From contig JBEBIT010000003.1 in the NCBI GenBank assembly GCA_040080215.1, positions 1 to 64,000 on the forward strand: 64,000 nt of DNA, read 5' to 3'. Positions 23,851 to 32,004 of the stretch are shown piece by piece. A model generated the notes under the pieces. The model searched no databases, had not been told where the DNA came from, and saw only the letters and a list, made by a program, of their open reading frames with translations. How positions within the stretch are numbered: position 1 is the first letter of the stretch; every line of letters starts with the position of its first letter. Source of the DNA: CAIUGU01 sp040080215. Its GTDB lineage: Bacteria; Pseudomonadota; Gammaproteobacteria; Steroidobacterales; Steroidobacteraceae. The position numbers and the translations under genes are program-made.

Positions 23851-25398
23851 ATGGAAGAACTCGGCGAAATTACCCAGCATCTGCTGCGCTTTTCCCCCGA
23901 CGCCCTGCTGGTCGTCGATGGGGAAGGCCGCATCCGGTTTGCGAACGAGACGCTGACGCAGCTGTTCGGCTACGCGGCTGCGAACCTGCTTGGCCAGCGC
24001 ATGGAGATCCTGCTGCCGGAGCGCCTGCGCGGTGCGCATCACCAGCATTTCAGCAGCTATGCGTCGAACCCCCTCGCCCGCGAGATGGGGGCCCGCATTA
24101 CCGACCTGTTCGGCCGGCGTGCCGACGGCTCCGAATTCCCTGCCGGTATCCGGCTGGCCCCGTTCCGGATCGGCTCGCGCCTGTTCGTGGCTGCGGCCAT
24201 CCGCGACATGACCGAGCGCCGTCGCATCAACGAAGCCCTGATCGCCGCCCGCGAAGAAGCGGACCGTGCCAACCGGGCGAAGAGCCGCTTCCTCGCGACC
24301 GCGAGCCACGACCTCCGCCAGCCGCTCCAGACCATTCGCCTGCTCAATGCCGCGATGTTGAAAGTGCCGCGTCCCGAGCTGCGCGACATCCTGCAGCAGC
24401 AGGCGCAAGCGATCGACAGCATGATCCGCCTGCTGAACTCGCTGCTCGACATCAGCCGGCTGGAAGCAGGGGCCATCACGCCCGAGCTCGTGCCCGTCGA
24501 CCTCGAGGAAATCCTCGAGGATCTGCGGATGGAATTCCACACGCTCGCGCAGGCGCGCGGCCTTGAACTGCACATCGTGCCGGTCAAGACCGTCGTGCAG
24601 ACGGACCGCATCCTGTTCCACCAGCTGTTGCAGAACCTGGTGGGCAATGCGCTCAAGTACACGGACCGCGGGCATGTCTCCGTCAACTGCGTGCTCGGCA
24701 ATGACACGTTGACGATCAATGTCGACGACACCGGCATCGGCATTCCCGCCGACAAGCTGGACCGCATCTTCGACGAGTACTACCAGGTCGATACGCACGG
24801 CACCAAGCGCATGGGTGTCGGCCTCGGCCTCGCCATCGTGCGTGAAGTGGCGCAACTGCTGAAGTTCACCGTGACGATTGCGGGAGGACAGGGCGGTGGT
24901 ACGCGCGCCAGCGTCAGCATCCCGCGGCAGTTCCTCACGAACGTGAGTCCTGTCCTCGAGCCCACGGTCGTCGCGTCCGCACCGGTCACGGAGAACCTGC
25001 CGCGCATCGTGCTGGTGGAGGACAACGACGCCGTGCGCGTGGCCACCGAGCTGTTCCTCAAATTCGAGGGTTTCGAAGTGATGAGTGCCGCTTCGGCGGA
25101 AGACGCACAGAGGCTGTTCGCATCCGTGCGTCCGTCGGACGTAGTGATCACCGACTACCATCTCGACGCCGACAACACGGGCCTCGACCTGCTCAAGGCC
25201 CTGCGGCGCCAGCAAGGGGCCGAGATTCCCGGCATCATCCTGACGGGCGACCTGCCGTCGTTGCTCAGGCGTTCAGGCACGACGCTGCCCTCGTGCCGGT
25301 TGCTGCCGAAGCCCGTCGATACGCTGGCCCTGATCCATGCAATCAACGAGCTGAGTGCCAAGGCACGGGAAGCACAGGCGGCGACCACTACGGGATGA
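23851..25398 (+). CDS. Hybrid sensor histidine kinase (PAS-HisKA-HATPase-REC)
   Basis: A 515-residue cytoplasmic hybrid kinase. The PAS domain is at residues about 5-122 (DALLVVDGEGRIRFANE, FGRRADGSEFPAGI), the HisKA phospho-histidine is 153 in ATASHDLRQPLQ, the ATPase domain at about 250-358 has QNLVGNALKY, DDTGIGIP and MGVGLGLAIV, and a C-terminal receiver at about 385-505 has phosphoacceptor aspartate 435 in VVITDYHLDA. No membrane segment is visible. The PAS sequence resembles FixL in the region following PERLRGAHHQHF, with a histidine at the position of the haem ligand, but many non-haem PAS domains also share this. It overlaps the following cytochrome gene by an ATGA, so the two are co-expressed. 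Confidence 0.92.
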   Translation: MEELGEITQHLLRFSPDALLVVDGEGRIRFANETLTQLFGYAAANLLGQRMEILLPERLRGAHHQHFSSYASNPLAREMGARITDLFGRRADGSEFPAGIRLAPFRIGSRLFVAAAIRDMTERRRINEALIAAREEADRANRAKSRFLATASHDLRQPLQTIRLLNAAMLKVPRPELRDILQQQAQAIDSMIRLLNSLLDISRLEAGAITPELVPVDLEEILEDLRMEFHTLAQARGLELHIVPVKTVVQTDRILFHQLLQNLVGNALKYTDRGHVSVNCVLGNDTLTINVDDTGIGIPADKLDRIFDEYYQVDTHGTKRMGVGLGLAIVREVAQLLKFTVTIAGGQGGGTRASVSIPRQFLTNVSPVLEPTVVASAPVTENLPRIVLVEDNDAVRVATELFLKFEGFEVMSAASAEDAQRLFASVRPSDVVITDYHLDADNTGLDLLKALRRQQGAEIPGIILTGDLPSLLRRSGTTLPSCRLLPKPVDTLALIHAINELSAKAREAQAATTTG

Positions 25399-26117
25399 CC
25401 ATGCGCAACACAGCAAGGGGATTCGGGTTTCGTCTGCTCGCCGCAGCGGCTGTTGCCGGCATCGTGCTGCTGCCGTCTGTCCATGCGGCTGAAGCAGTGG
25501 CCGACCGCGTCGAACGAGTGCTGCGCCTGCGGGCCGACACCAACCACGGCCGCACGCTCTTTTCGCAGTACTGCGCGAGCTGCCATGGCGCGACGGCGCT
25601 CGGCGACGCGGCGGGCAACTATCCCTCGCTCGCCGGGCAACAACCGAACTATCTGCTGAAACAGGTCGCCGATGTGCTCGGGAACGATCGCTCCGTGCCC
25701 GAGATGCACCAGCTGATGGGGCGTTGGCAGTTCGAGGACCCGCAGTCATTGCGCGATGTCGTGAGCTGGCTGGCCGATCTCACGCCGAACGCGAAGCCCG
25801 GTGTCGGCACAGGCAAGCAGATCGCGGAAGGCACGAGGATCTACCAGGCCGACTGCGCGGGTTGCCATGGCCGGTTCGGCGAGGGCGACAATCCTTCGTA
25901 TGTGCCGGCGTTGCGGGGCCAGCACTACAACTACCTGCGCAGGCAGATGGCGGCGCTCGCGACGGGACACCGCACGGGGATGGACGGTGAAGGGCGGCAG
26001 CGGCTGGGACGGATCTCGCTGACGCAGCTCGATGCCGTGGCCGACTACATTTCCCGCATGCCGAGCGAACGGGACGCCATCCCTGACGGCAACCCGTTCG
26101 TGCCCGGCGCCCGGTAG
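25395..26117 (+). CDS. Exported dihaem cytochrome c, c4-like (second copy)
   Basis: A 240-residue precursor with signal peptide (RLLAAAAVAGIVLLPSVHAAEA, cleavage after about residue 31) and two haem motifs, CASCH near residue 57 and CAGCH near residue 155, in two class I domains with PSLAGQQPNYL and PALRGQHYNYL loops. It is clearly related to the c4-like cytochrome at 19193-19930, with the same ADYISR ending. Start ATG at 25395 overlaps the hybrid-kinase stop (ATGA); 25401 is an alternative. Joint translation with a sensor kinase suggests that redox state or electron flow is linked to that signal path, but this is only inferred from position. Confidence 0.9.
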   Translation: MTMRNTARGFGFRLLAAAAVAGIVLLPSVHAAEAVADRVERVLRLRADTNHGRTLFSQYCASCHGATALGDAAGNYPSLAGQQPNYLLKQVADVLGNDRSVPEMHQLMGRWQFEDPQSLRDVVSWLADLTPNAKPGVGTGKQIAEGTRIYQADCAGCHGRFGEGDNPSYVPALRGQHYNYLRRQMAALATGHRTGMDGEGRQRLGRISLTQLDAVADYISRMPSERDAIPDGNPFVPGAR

Positions 26118-26158
26118 GCCGCCGAAGCGACGACGAGCTCGACTGCCTTGATGACTGC

Positions 26159-26176
26159 CAGGGCGACTTCGCCCTG
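26159..26176. terminator. Hairpin between convergent cytochrome and usp genes
   Basis: A perfect eight-base inverted repeat, CAGGGCGA and TCGCCCTG with a two-base loop, lies in the 72-base gap between the ends of the cytochrome (plus strand) and usp (minus strand) genes. Its position fits a bidirectional terminator, but there is no T-run on either side, so an intrinsic terminator is only weakly supported. Confidence 0.35.
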
Positions 26177-26189
26177 ACCTCGAAGCAGA

Positions 26190-26651
26190 TCAGGCGCCGC
26201 CGAGTTCGGGCGGAGCGCGCACCAGCAGCACCGGGACGGTGGCGTGGCGGACAACGTACTCGGCATCGCTGCCCAGCACGATCCGCTTCAGGCCCTTGCG
26301 GCCGTGCGTTCCCATCACGATCAGTTCCGCAGGCCATTCCAGCGCCTGCTCGATGACGAGCACGCCGGCCTGGCCACCCACGCGTTCGAGCAGCACGGCC
26401 TCCGCTGCAATCCCTTTCTTCTTGCATAGCGCGAGGCACTCATCGAGCAGCTTGCGACCCTGCTTGCGCAGTTGTTCGATCAGCTCGCCGGCGAAGATCG
26501 CGCCTTCGTACATCGGCATCGTGATCAGGTCATCGACGACATGGACGAGACGCAGCTGGCTCTGGTGCTCTGCTGCCAGCGCCAATGCCTCGTTCAGGCC
26601 CGCATGCGAGGCATCGCTGCCGTCAACGGGCACCAGAATTCGTTCGTACAT
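26190..26651 (-). CDS. Universal stress protein, UspA family
   Basis: A 153-residue single-domain USP. It has MYERILVPVDGSDASHAG at the start and the ATP-binding signature GTHGRKGLKRIVLGS. It is the paralogue of the protein encoded at 5555-6010 (same IVMGTHGR, VLGSDAE and VIEQALEWP/VEQAAQWP blocks). The gene marks the right end of the stress island. Its upstream region contains a TACGTA palindrome at 26746-26751, about 95 bases from the start codon. The exact cue is unknown. Confidence 0.94.
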   Translation of the reverse strand: MYERILVPVDGSDASHAGLNEALALAAEHQSQLRLVHVVDDLITMPMYEGAIFAGELIEQLRKQGRKLLDECLALCKKKGIAAEAVLLERVGGQAGVLVIEQALEWPAELIVMGTHGRKGLKRIVLGSDAEYVVRHATVPVLLVRAPPELGGA

Positions 26652-26745
26652 GGTCGTTGGTCCTCTGAATCGGGATCGGGACTGGTGAGGAGTGGACCGT
26701 AGTACGGACCGGCGGAGATGCCCAGCTTGCCTTGCCGCAAGACTC

Positions 26746-26765
26746 TACGTACTTCCGACTATAAT
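26746..26765 (+). promoter_or_regulatory. TATAAT -10 hexamer with upstream TACGTA palindrome
   Basis: A perfect TATAAT lies at 26760-26765, 62 bases before the TTG start of the YkgJ-type gene. No -35 hexamer sits at the normal spacing; instead a TACGTA palindrome occurs at 26746-26751. The same palindrome may serve the divergent usp gene. Good -10, otherwise speculative. Confidence 0.4.
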
Positions 26766-26827
26766 GGGAAACAGGGGATCAATCGCCTGAGGAGAATTGT
26801 CCCCGATTTCATCACGAGGAGTCCCGC

Positions 26828-27196
26828 TTGAAGGATCGTTTCGACTGTTCCAAATGCCCCGGTTACTGCTGCAGCCATCCGCGCATCGAAGTGACCGAGA
26901 ACGACATCAAGCGGCTCGCGAAGCATTTCGGGCTGGCCGTCGCCGCCGCCAGGAAGAAGTTCACGTACCACTTCAAGACCAAGGACGCGGACGAGCAGAT
27001 CCTGAGGCACCACAAGGATCACGTGTACTCGACGATCTGCCGGTTCTTCGACCGCGACGAGCGGCGCTGCACGGTGTACGAGGCGCGCCCGGCCGTCTGC
27101 CGCAAGTATCCCTACGGTAACAAGTGCGGCTACTACGATTTCCTGAAGTTCGAGCGCGAACACCAGGACGACCCGGAGTTCATTCCGTCGGCGTGA
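26828..27196 (+). CDS. YkgJ family cysteine-cluster protein
   Basis: A 122-residue cytoplasmic protein with eight cysteines arranged as in the YkgJ/zinc- or iron-chelating family: CSKCPGYCC near the start, CRFF and CTVYEARPAVCRKYP in the middle, then CGYYDF. The cluster CRF-x5-C-x-V-Y-x-x-R-P-x-x-C is diagnostic. Function is not known; metal binding, possibly an iron-sulfur cluster, is assumed from the cysteines. The start codon is TTG, with GAGGAG six bases upstream. A TATAAT hexamer is in the upstream gap. Confidence 0.86.
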   Translation: MKDRFDCSKCPGYCCSHPRIEVTENDIKRLAKHFGLAVAAARKKFTYHFKTKDADEQILRHHKDHVYSTICRFFDRDERRCTVYEARPAVCRKYPYGNKCGYYDFLKFEREHQDDPEFIPSA

Positions 27197-27212
27197 CCGC
27201 CGCCAGCGATCA

Positions 27213-27324
27213 GCGACAAGCGATGAGCGATTAGCCAAGATCGCCGCTGGAAGTCTCTTGATCCGGGGCATGCTCTCGGATCGATCTGGTTCTGCCTAAT
27301 CGCGAGTCGCTCATCGCTAGTCGC
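27213..27324. repeat. Long imperfect inverted repeat between ykgJ-type and def genes
   Basis: The left arm (27213-27234, GCGACAAGCGATGAGCGATT...) and right arm (27296-27324, ...TCGCTCATCGCTAGTCGC) are complementary over about 20 positions, separated by about 60 bases. The right arm has three extra bases. A second short hairpin of G and C runs follows at about 27325-27343. Both flanking genes end here, so this may be a bidirectional terminator or a REP-like element. It is the only copy I saw in the window. Confidence 0.6.
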
Positions 27325-27352
27325 GGGCCCCCTGGGGGGGGCCGCTGCCCCT

Positions 27353-27886
27353 TCAGTCGTCCTGCAGGTCCTGCCCAGGAAACAGCACGTCGCTGAAGCC
27401 GAACTTCGACAGGTCGCGGATGCGCATGGGGTACAGCTTGCCGAGGAGATGGTCGACCTCATGCTGTACGACGATCGCGTGGAAGCCGTCCACGGTCCGG
27501 TCGATCACGCCGCCTTGCGGGTCTCGTCCCTGGTAGCGGATCTTCGTGTAGCGTGGCACCAGCCCCCGCATGCCGGGGACCGACAGGCAGCCTTCCCAGC
27601 CCTCCTGCTGCTCATCGGTCAGCGGCGTCAACACCGGGTTGATCAGCACGGTGAACGGCACCTCCTCGGCATCCGGGTAGCGCGGGTTCTTCCCCACGCC
27701 GAAGATCACGATCTGCAACGACACGCCGATCTGCGGTGCCGCGATGCCGGCGCCGTTCTCGGCCGCCATGGTGTCCTGCATGTCGGTCAGCAGGTCGGCG
27801 AGTTCGGGCGTGCCGAACTCGGTCACCGGCGCTGCGATCTGCAGCAATACCGGGTCACCCATCTTGCGTACCGGCCGGACAGCCAT
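27353..27886 (-). CDS. def: Peptide deformylase
   Basis: A 177-residue enzyme that removes the formyl group from nascent proteins. All three catalytic motifs are present: GAGIAAPQIG, EGCLSVPG and the metal-binding QHEVDHL. The 55-residue tail after HEVDH is a little longer than in E. coli Def. The ATG at 27886 (MAVRPVRKMGDPVLL) gives the conserved start; an upstream ATG at 27928 adds 14 residues. It is not next to fmt as in the housekeeping operon, so it may be a second deformylase. It is convergent with the ykgJ-type gene. Confidence 0.94.
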   Translation of the reverse strand: MAVRPVRKMGDPVLLQIAAPVTEFGTPELADLLTDMQDTMAAENGAGIAAPQIGVSLQIVIFGVGKNPRYPDAEEVPFTVLINPVLTPLTDEQQEGWEGCLSVPGMRGLVPRYTKIRYQGRDPQGGVIDRTVDGFHAIVVQHEVDHLLGKLYPMRIRDLSKFGFSDVLFPGQDLQDD

Positions 27887-28032
27887 GCTTAGGTTCCCAA
27901 GATCCAGAGAAAGCGGAGTGGCGTTCATTCTGACATGAGTCGTTCAAGACCTCCGCATGGACTCGCGACCGTCTCGTGAGATGCCGGGGGTTCCCGTAGA
28001 ATCCGGTGCTCCCATCCGATCGCGGAGATCCC

Positions 28033-28773
28033 TTGACCGAACCGGCATCCCAAGGCGGCGCTCCCGAGTTTCATGTTCTGGTGCTGGCCGCCGGAGCATC
28101 GACGCGGCTCGGGTCCCCGAAGCAGCTCGCCCGCGTACGGGGTCGTCCTGCCTTGCAGATCGTGGTCGAGGCCGCCGCCGCGGTGGCCGGCCAGGCAGTC
28201 ACGGTAGTCGTCGGCGCCAATGCCGCCGAAATCATGCCGATGTTGTCCCGCAAGGGGGTGAGCACCGTGGTTAGCCGTCGCTGGGACGAGGGGCTTGGCG
28301 CTTCGATTCGCGCCGGGGTTGCGGCGCTGCCGCCCGCCTGTGCAGCCGTCATGCTGGTGCTCGGCGATCAGGTTGCCTTGACGCCGGATGACCTGCGGCG
28401 GTTGGCATCCGCCTGGAAAGGACAGGAGGGCGTGATTGCGGCGGCGGTGTACCAGGGCAGGCCCGGCGTGCCCGCAATCTTCCCGCGCTGGTGCTTCCAG
28501 GAACTTGCGCAGCTCAAGGGCGACCAGGGCGCCAAGCATCTCATCCAGCGGCACGCGTCGCGGCTGGTGCAGGTGCCAATGGGCAATGCGGCCGTGGACC
28601 TTGATACACCGGAAGACCTCGCCCGACTCAATGCCGTGCAGGGACCGGACACCGAACCTCCCCAGAGCGGACGGGACTGGAGCGAGGAAACCTGGTTGCT
28701 GCCTGCGGGACTCGAACTGGTTGACGACGAAGCGGAAGAAGGCACCCATGCTGCACATCATCGGCCGAAGTAA
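28033..28773 (+). CDS. MocA/MobA-like nucleotidyltransferase
   Basis: A 246-residue NTP transferase of the molybdenum-cofactor cytidylyltransferase (MocA) family. It has the nucleotide loop LAAGASTRLGSPKQL, the MLVLGDQVALTP metal site and a conserved GRPGVPAIFPRWCF block that fits MocA/YgbP-like enzymes. A C-terminal extension of about 45 residues is acidic. It probably transfers CMP or GMP to a cofactor precursor. Start: TTG at 28033 with GGAG six bases upstream looks best; an in-frame GTG at 28006 is possible. It is followed by a glutathione transferase gene with a 26-base overlap, and by MoeB-rhodanese, so a sulfur/cofactor theme runs through the next genes. Confidence 0.85.
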   Translation: MTEPASQGGAPEFHVLVLAAGASTRLGSPKQLARVRGRPALQIVVEAAAAVAGQAVTVVVGANAAEIMPMLSRKGVSTVVSRRWDEGLGASIRAGVAALPPACAAVMLVLGDQVALTPDDLRRLASAWKGQEGVIAAAVYQGRPGVPAIFPRWCFQELAQLKGDQGAKHLIQRHASRLVQVPMGNAAVDLDTPEDLARLNAVQGPDTEPPQSGRDWSEETWLLPAGLELVDDEAEEGTHAAHHRPK

Positions 28774-29368
28774 TTCCGGCAACGTCCAGAAAGTGCTGTG
28801 GGCCTGCGAGGAGCTCTCGCTGCCCTTTACGCGCGAAGATCGCGGCGGCACCTTCGGCGGCAATGACGATCCCCACTACCTCAAGATGAATCCCAATGGC
28901 CTCGTGCCCACGATCATCGACGGCGATGCCGTGATCTGGGAATCGAACACGATCCTGCGCTACCTCGCCTGCAAGTACGGCGCGGACACGATGTGGGAAC
29001 CGGATCCGGCGCAGCGAACCCTCGGTGAACGCTGGATGGACTGGCAACTCGCCGTGCTTGCGCCGGCGCACCGCGTGCTGTTCTACCAGCTGATCCGCAC
29101 ACCCGAGGACAAGCGTGACCAGACGGCCATCGCCAAGTCACGCGACATGATGGCGACCGCAATGCAGCTGTTCGATCAAGGCATTCCGGACTCGACGTAC
29201 TTAGGGGGCGAGCGCTTCACCGTCGCCGATATCGCGCTCGGCATCTTCGTGCACCGTTGGTTCGCGCTGCCCATCTTCCGCGAGCCATACCCGAGAGCGC
29301 AGCGCTGGTACCGCGCCATCGCCGAGCGCCAGGGATTCAGGAAATACGTCGACGTGGGATTGAGCTGA
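28748..29368 (+). CDS. Glutathione S-transferase
   Basis: A 206-residue GST with the thioredoxin-like N-terminal domain (residues 1-80, including NSGNVQKVLWACEELSLPF and the NPNGLVPTIIDGDAVIWESN glutathione-binding block) and the all-helical C-terminal domain (about 88-200, with FTVADIALG). It conjugates or reduces small electrophiles using glutathione. The gene begins inside the nucleotidyltransferase gene (26-base overlap). Its substrate is unknown. The family occurs widely and the neighbours do not narrow it down. Confidence 0.92.
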   Translation: MLHIIGRSNSGNVQKVLWACEELSLPFTREDRGGTFGGNDDPHYLKMNPNGLVPTIIDGDAVIWESNTILRYLACKYGADTMWEPDPAQRTLGERWMDWQLAVLAPAHRVLFYQLIRTPEDKRDQTAIAKSRDMMATAMQLFDQGIPDSTYLGGERFTVADIALGIFVHRWFALPIFREPYPRAQRWYRAIAERQGFRKYVDVGLS

Positions 29369-29379
29369 ACGCCGCCGCG

Positions 29380-30480
29380 ATGGACCCGCTCACTCCACAG
29401 GACCTCAAGCGCTACCAGCGCCACCTCGTGCTCGGCGAAGTGGGTGAGGCCGGGCAGCGGAAGCTGAAGGCTGCACGCGTGTTGATCGTCGGCGCCGGCG
29501 GCCTTGGTTCCCCGTCAGCGCTGTATCTCGCGGCGTCGGGCGTCGGCACGCTGGGGCTTGTCGACCTCGATACGGTCGACGTCACGAACCTGCAGCGGCA
29601 GGTGCTGTACTCCACCGCCGACATCGGACGCGGCAAGACCGCGGCCGCCCGTCAGAGGCTGATCGCACTTAATCCTGATTTGAACGTCATCGAGCATGGC
29701 GTCGAGCTGGGGCCCGACAACGTCATGGAAATCTTTCGTCAGTACGACATCGTGCTGGACGGCACCGATCGCATCGGAACGCGCTACCTCGTCAACGACG
29801 CCTGCGTGTTGCTTGCCAAACCGCTGGTGTCGGCTGCCATCCACCGCTTTGAAGGCCAGGCGATGACCTATGTGCCTGGCAAAGGCCCCTGCTATCGCTG
29901 CCTGTTTCCCGCGCCTTCAACGGAAATTCCGAATTGCGCGACCGCGGGCGTGCTCGGCGTGTTGCCCGGCGTCCTCGGCACGCTGCAGGCAACGGAGGCC
30001 ATCAAGCTGATCATCGGCATCGGTTCGCCGCTCGTCGGGCGGCTGCTGACCTATGACGCGCTCGACCTGTCGTTCCGCGAGTTCGCGTTCAAGCGAAGTA
30101 CGGACTGCGCGGTCTGCGGCGATGCGCCGACGATCACCGCGCCGAGCGATGCGGATCGTCCCGCCGGCGAGGTCCGCACTCTGTCACCTCGCGAGCTGCA
30201 AACGCTGCTGCGCGAAACGGCGCGTCTACCGGCGCTGATCGACGTCCGCGATCCGGAGGAATTCGCGACCGGCCACCTGCCGGGTGCCCGCAACATTCCG
30301 GTCAACGAACTGGAGCGCCGGCTGGCGGAAGTCACGACGGAGGTTGATGTCGTCTTCATCTGCATGAGCGGCAAGCGCAGCCAGGCCGCGTGTGCAGTGG
30401 CGCTGCGTGGCGGCATCCGCGCGCCCGGACACCTCGAAGGCGGTATGCTCGCATGGGAAGCGGTCCGCGGTGACGGCTGA
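29380..30480 (+). CDS. MoeB/ThiF-type adenylyltransferase fused to rhodanese
   Basis: A 366-residue enzyme with an N-terminal ThiF/MoeB E1-like domain (ATP-binding VLIVGAGGLGSPSALYLAASG, LDGTDRIGTR, and two CxxC zinc pairs, CYRC and CAVC) and a C-terminal rhodanese domain (about 265-360) whose active cysteine is in FICMSGKRSQAA. This architecture (as in MoeBR/MoeZ) adenylates the C-terminus of a sulfur carrier (MoaD or ThiS) and then transfers sulfur from a rhodanese persulfide. It follows the GST gene by 11 bases. Together with the MocA-like gene upstream it suggests molybdenum cofactor or related sulfur chemistry. Confidence 0.92.
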   Translation: MDPLTPQDLKRYQRHLVLGEVGEAGQRKLKAARVLIVGAGGLGSPSALYLAASGVGTLGLVDLDTVDVTNLQRQVLYSTADIGRGKTAAARQRLIALNPDLNVIEHGVELGPDNVMEIFRQYDIVLDGTDRIGTRYLVNDACVLLAKPLVSAAIHRFEGQAMTYVPGKGPCYRCLFPAPSTEIPNCATAGVLGVLPGVLGTLQATEAIKLIIGIGSPLVGRLLTYDALDLSFREFAFKRSTDCAVCGDAPTITAPSDADRPAGEVRTLSPRELQTLLRETARLPALIDVRDPEEFATGHLPGARNIPVNELERRLAEVTTEVDVVFICMSGKRSQAACAVALRGGIRAPGHLEGGMLAWEAVRGDG

Positions 30481-30523
30481 ACGTCGCGCTGCATGCCAAA
30501 AGCAATCAGCAGGGGGAGAGGTC

Positions 30524-31942
30524 ATGAGCGAGTCAGGCAGGATTTCCCGTCGTCACTTACTGCAATTGGGCGCCGCCAGTCCCCTGTTGCTCAACCTCGC
30601 GAGATCGGGCGACGCACTCGCCGCGCAGCCGGCGAAACCCAACGTCATCTTCATCATGGCCGACGATCTGGGCTATGCGGACTTGAGCTGCTACGGCCGC
30701 CGGGAATACCGTACCCCGAACATCGATTCCCTCGCGGACGAGGGGCTGAAGCTGACGCAGGGTTACGCGAATTCCGCCGTCTGCTCGGCTACGCGTTTTG
30801 GCCTGATCACCGGACGCTACCAGTACCGGCTCCCCGGCGGCCTGAACGAACCGATCGCAGGCGATGCGGCCGGCATCGATGGCCTGCCAGTCGACCATCC
30901 CACGCTGCCGTCACTGTTCAGGAAACTCGGGTATCGCACGTCGCTGGTGGGCAAGTGGCACCTGGGTCAGGCGCCGAAGTTCGGTCCGCTGAAGAGCGGC
31001 TACGACCGCTTCTTCGGTATTCCAGATGGCGGCGCCGACTACTACACCTACGAGTCGACGGAATCCAAGGTCAAGGGCAAGTCGAGCCTGATGGAGAACG
31101 ACCAGTACATCGTCAGGGACGGCTATCTGACCGACCTGCTCGGACGCCGCGCCGTCGACGACATCGAGGAATTCGCCGCGGGCGGATCGCCGTTCTTCAT
31201 GAGCCTGCATTTCAACGCGCCGCACTGGCCATGGGAGAAGCCGGACGCCAGCGGCCGTGAAGTCTCCGCGAAGCTCGGTGCCCTCAGGCATTACGATGGC
31301 GGAGACGCGGCCACGTACGCGGCGATGGTCCAGAACCTCGACCTCAATGTGGGCAAGGTCCTGCGCGCGCTGGAGCGCGCTGGCGTCGCCGACAACACGA
31401 TCGTGGTGTTCACCAGCGACAACGGCGGCGAACGCTTCTCGGACAACTGGCCGTTCAAGGGCATGAAGGACGAACTGCTGGAGGGCGGCATGCGGATCCC
31501 GGTCCTCGTTCGCTGGCCCGCGCGCATCACCGCCGGGCAGACGAGCGACCAGGTCATGATCTCGATGGACTGGTTGCCGACGCTGCTGGCGGCAGCGGGC
31601 GGCAAGCCCGATCCTGCCTATCCATCGGATGGCGAAGATGTGTTGCCGATCCTGCTCGGGCAGCGGCCCACGCACCCGAGGAAGTTGTTCTGGCGTTATC
31701 ACCTCAAGAACCAGATGGCAGTGCGCGACGGCAACTGGAAGTACCTCAGCATTGGCGGGCACGAATTTCTGTTCGACGTCGTCAAGGATCCACAGGAACG
31801 CGGCAATCTCAAGGCCCACCAGCCCGATGTCTTTGCGCGGCTCAAAGCCGACTTCGCGGTGTGGAACGCGGGCATGCTGCCTTATACGGACAAGAGCTAT
31901 TCCTATGAGCTGAAGGGTGGCGACCGGCTGGCGGAGCAGTAA
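30524..31942 (+). CDS. Tat-exported sulfatase
   Basis: A 472-residue arylsulfatase-family enzyme with a twin-arginine signal (RISRRHLLQLGAASPLLLNL) for export. The formylglycine site is C87 in CSATR (C-x-A/P-x-R), followed by FGLITGRYQ; metal residues are in MADDLGYAD and in FTSDNGGE. The C-terminal domain has the conserved NWKYLSIGGHEFLFDVVKDP block. It hydrolyses sulfate esters; carbohydrate or other substrates are not determined. The RBS GGGGAGAGG is near the ATG. It is the first of three exported enzymes of similar orientation (sulfatase, tannase-like, zinc dehydrogenase). Confidence 0.92.
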   Translation: MSESGRISRRHLLQLGAASPLLLNLARSGDALAAQPAKPNVIFIMADDLGYADLSCYGRREYRTPNIDSLADEGLKLTQGYANSAVCSATRFGLITGRYQYRLPGGLNEPIAGDAAGIDGLPVDHPTLPSLFRKLGYRTSLVGKWHLGQAPKFGPLKSGYDRFFGIPDGGADYYTYESTESKVKGKSSLMENDQYIVRDGYLTDLLGRRAVDDIEEFAAGGSPFFMSLHFNAPHWPWEKPDASGREVSAKLGALRHYDGGDAATYAAMVQNLDLNVGKVLRALERAGVADNTIVVFTSDNGGERFSDNWPFKGMKDELLEGGMRIPVLVRWPARITAGQTSDQVMISMDWLPTLLAAAGGKPDPAYPSDGEDVLPILLGQRPTHPRKLFWRYHLKNQMAVRDGNWKYLSIGGHEFLFDVVKDPQERGNLKAHQPDVFARLKADFAVWNAGMLPYTDKSYSYELKGGDRLAEQ

Positions 31943-32004
31943 CAGGCAGGCTGGCGACTCTACGAGCGAGCGCACGGGCCATGGTGTACGCCAAGCGAGT
32001 GAAC

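Noticed and set aside
23851..24220. Haem-binding FixL-type PAS domain in the hybrid kinase
   Set aside because: Only the haem-ligand histidine position seems to match; the FixL arginine that contacts oxygen does not align, and many non-haem PAS domains share the same pattern. Kept as a test only.
3467..26827. FNR/Anr boxes (TTGAT-N4-ATCAA) expected for a low-oxygen island
   Set aside because: I scanned the intergenic regions by eye and found no good match, so I do not claim FNR control.
27325..27343. G/C-run hairpin as an intrinsic terminator of def
   Set aside because: No T-run follows on the minus strand; kept only as part of the repeat region.
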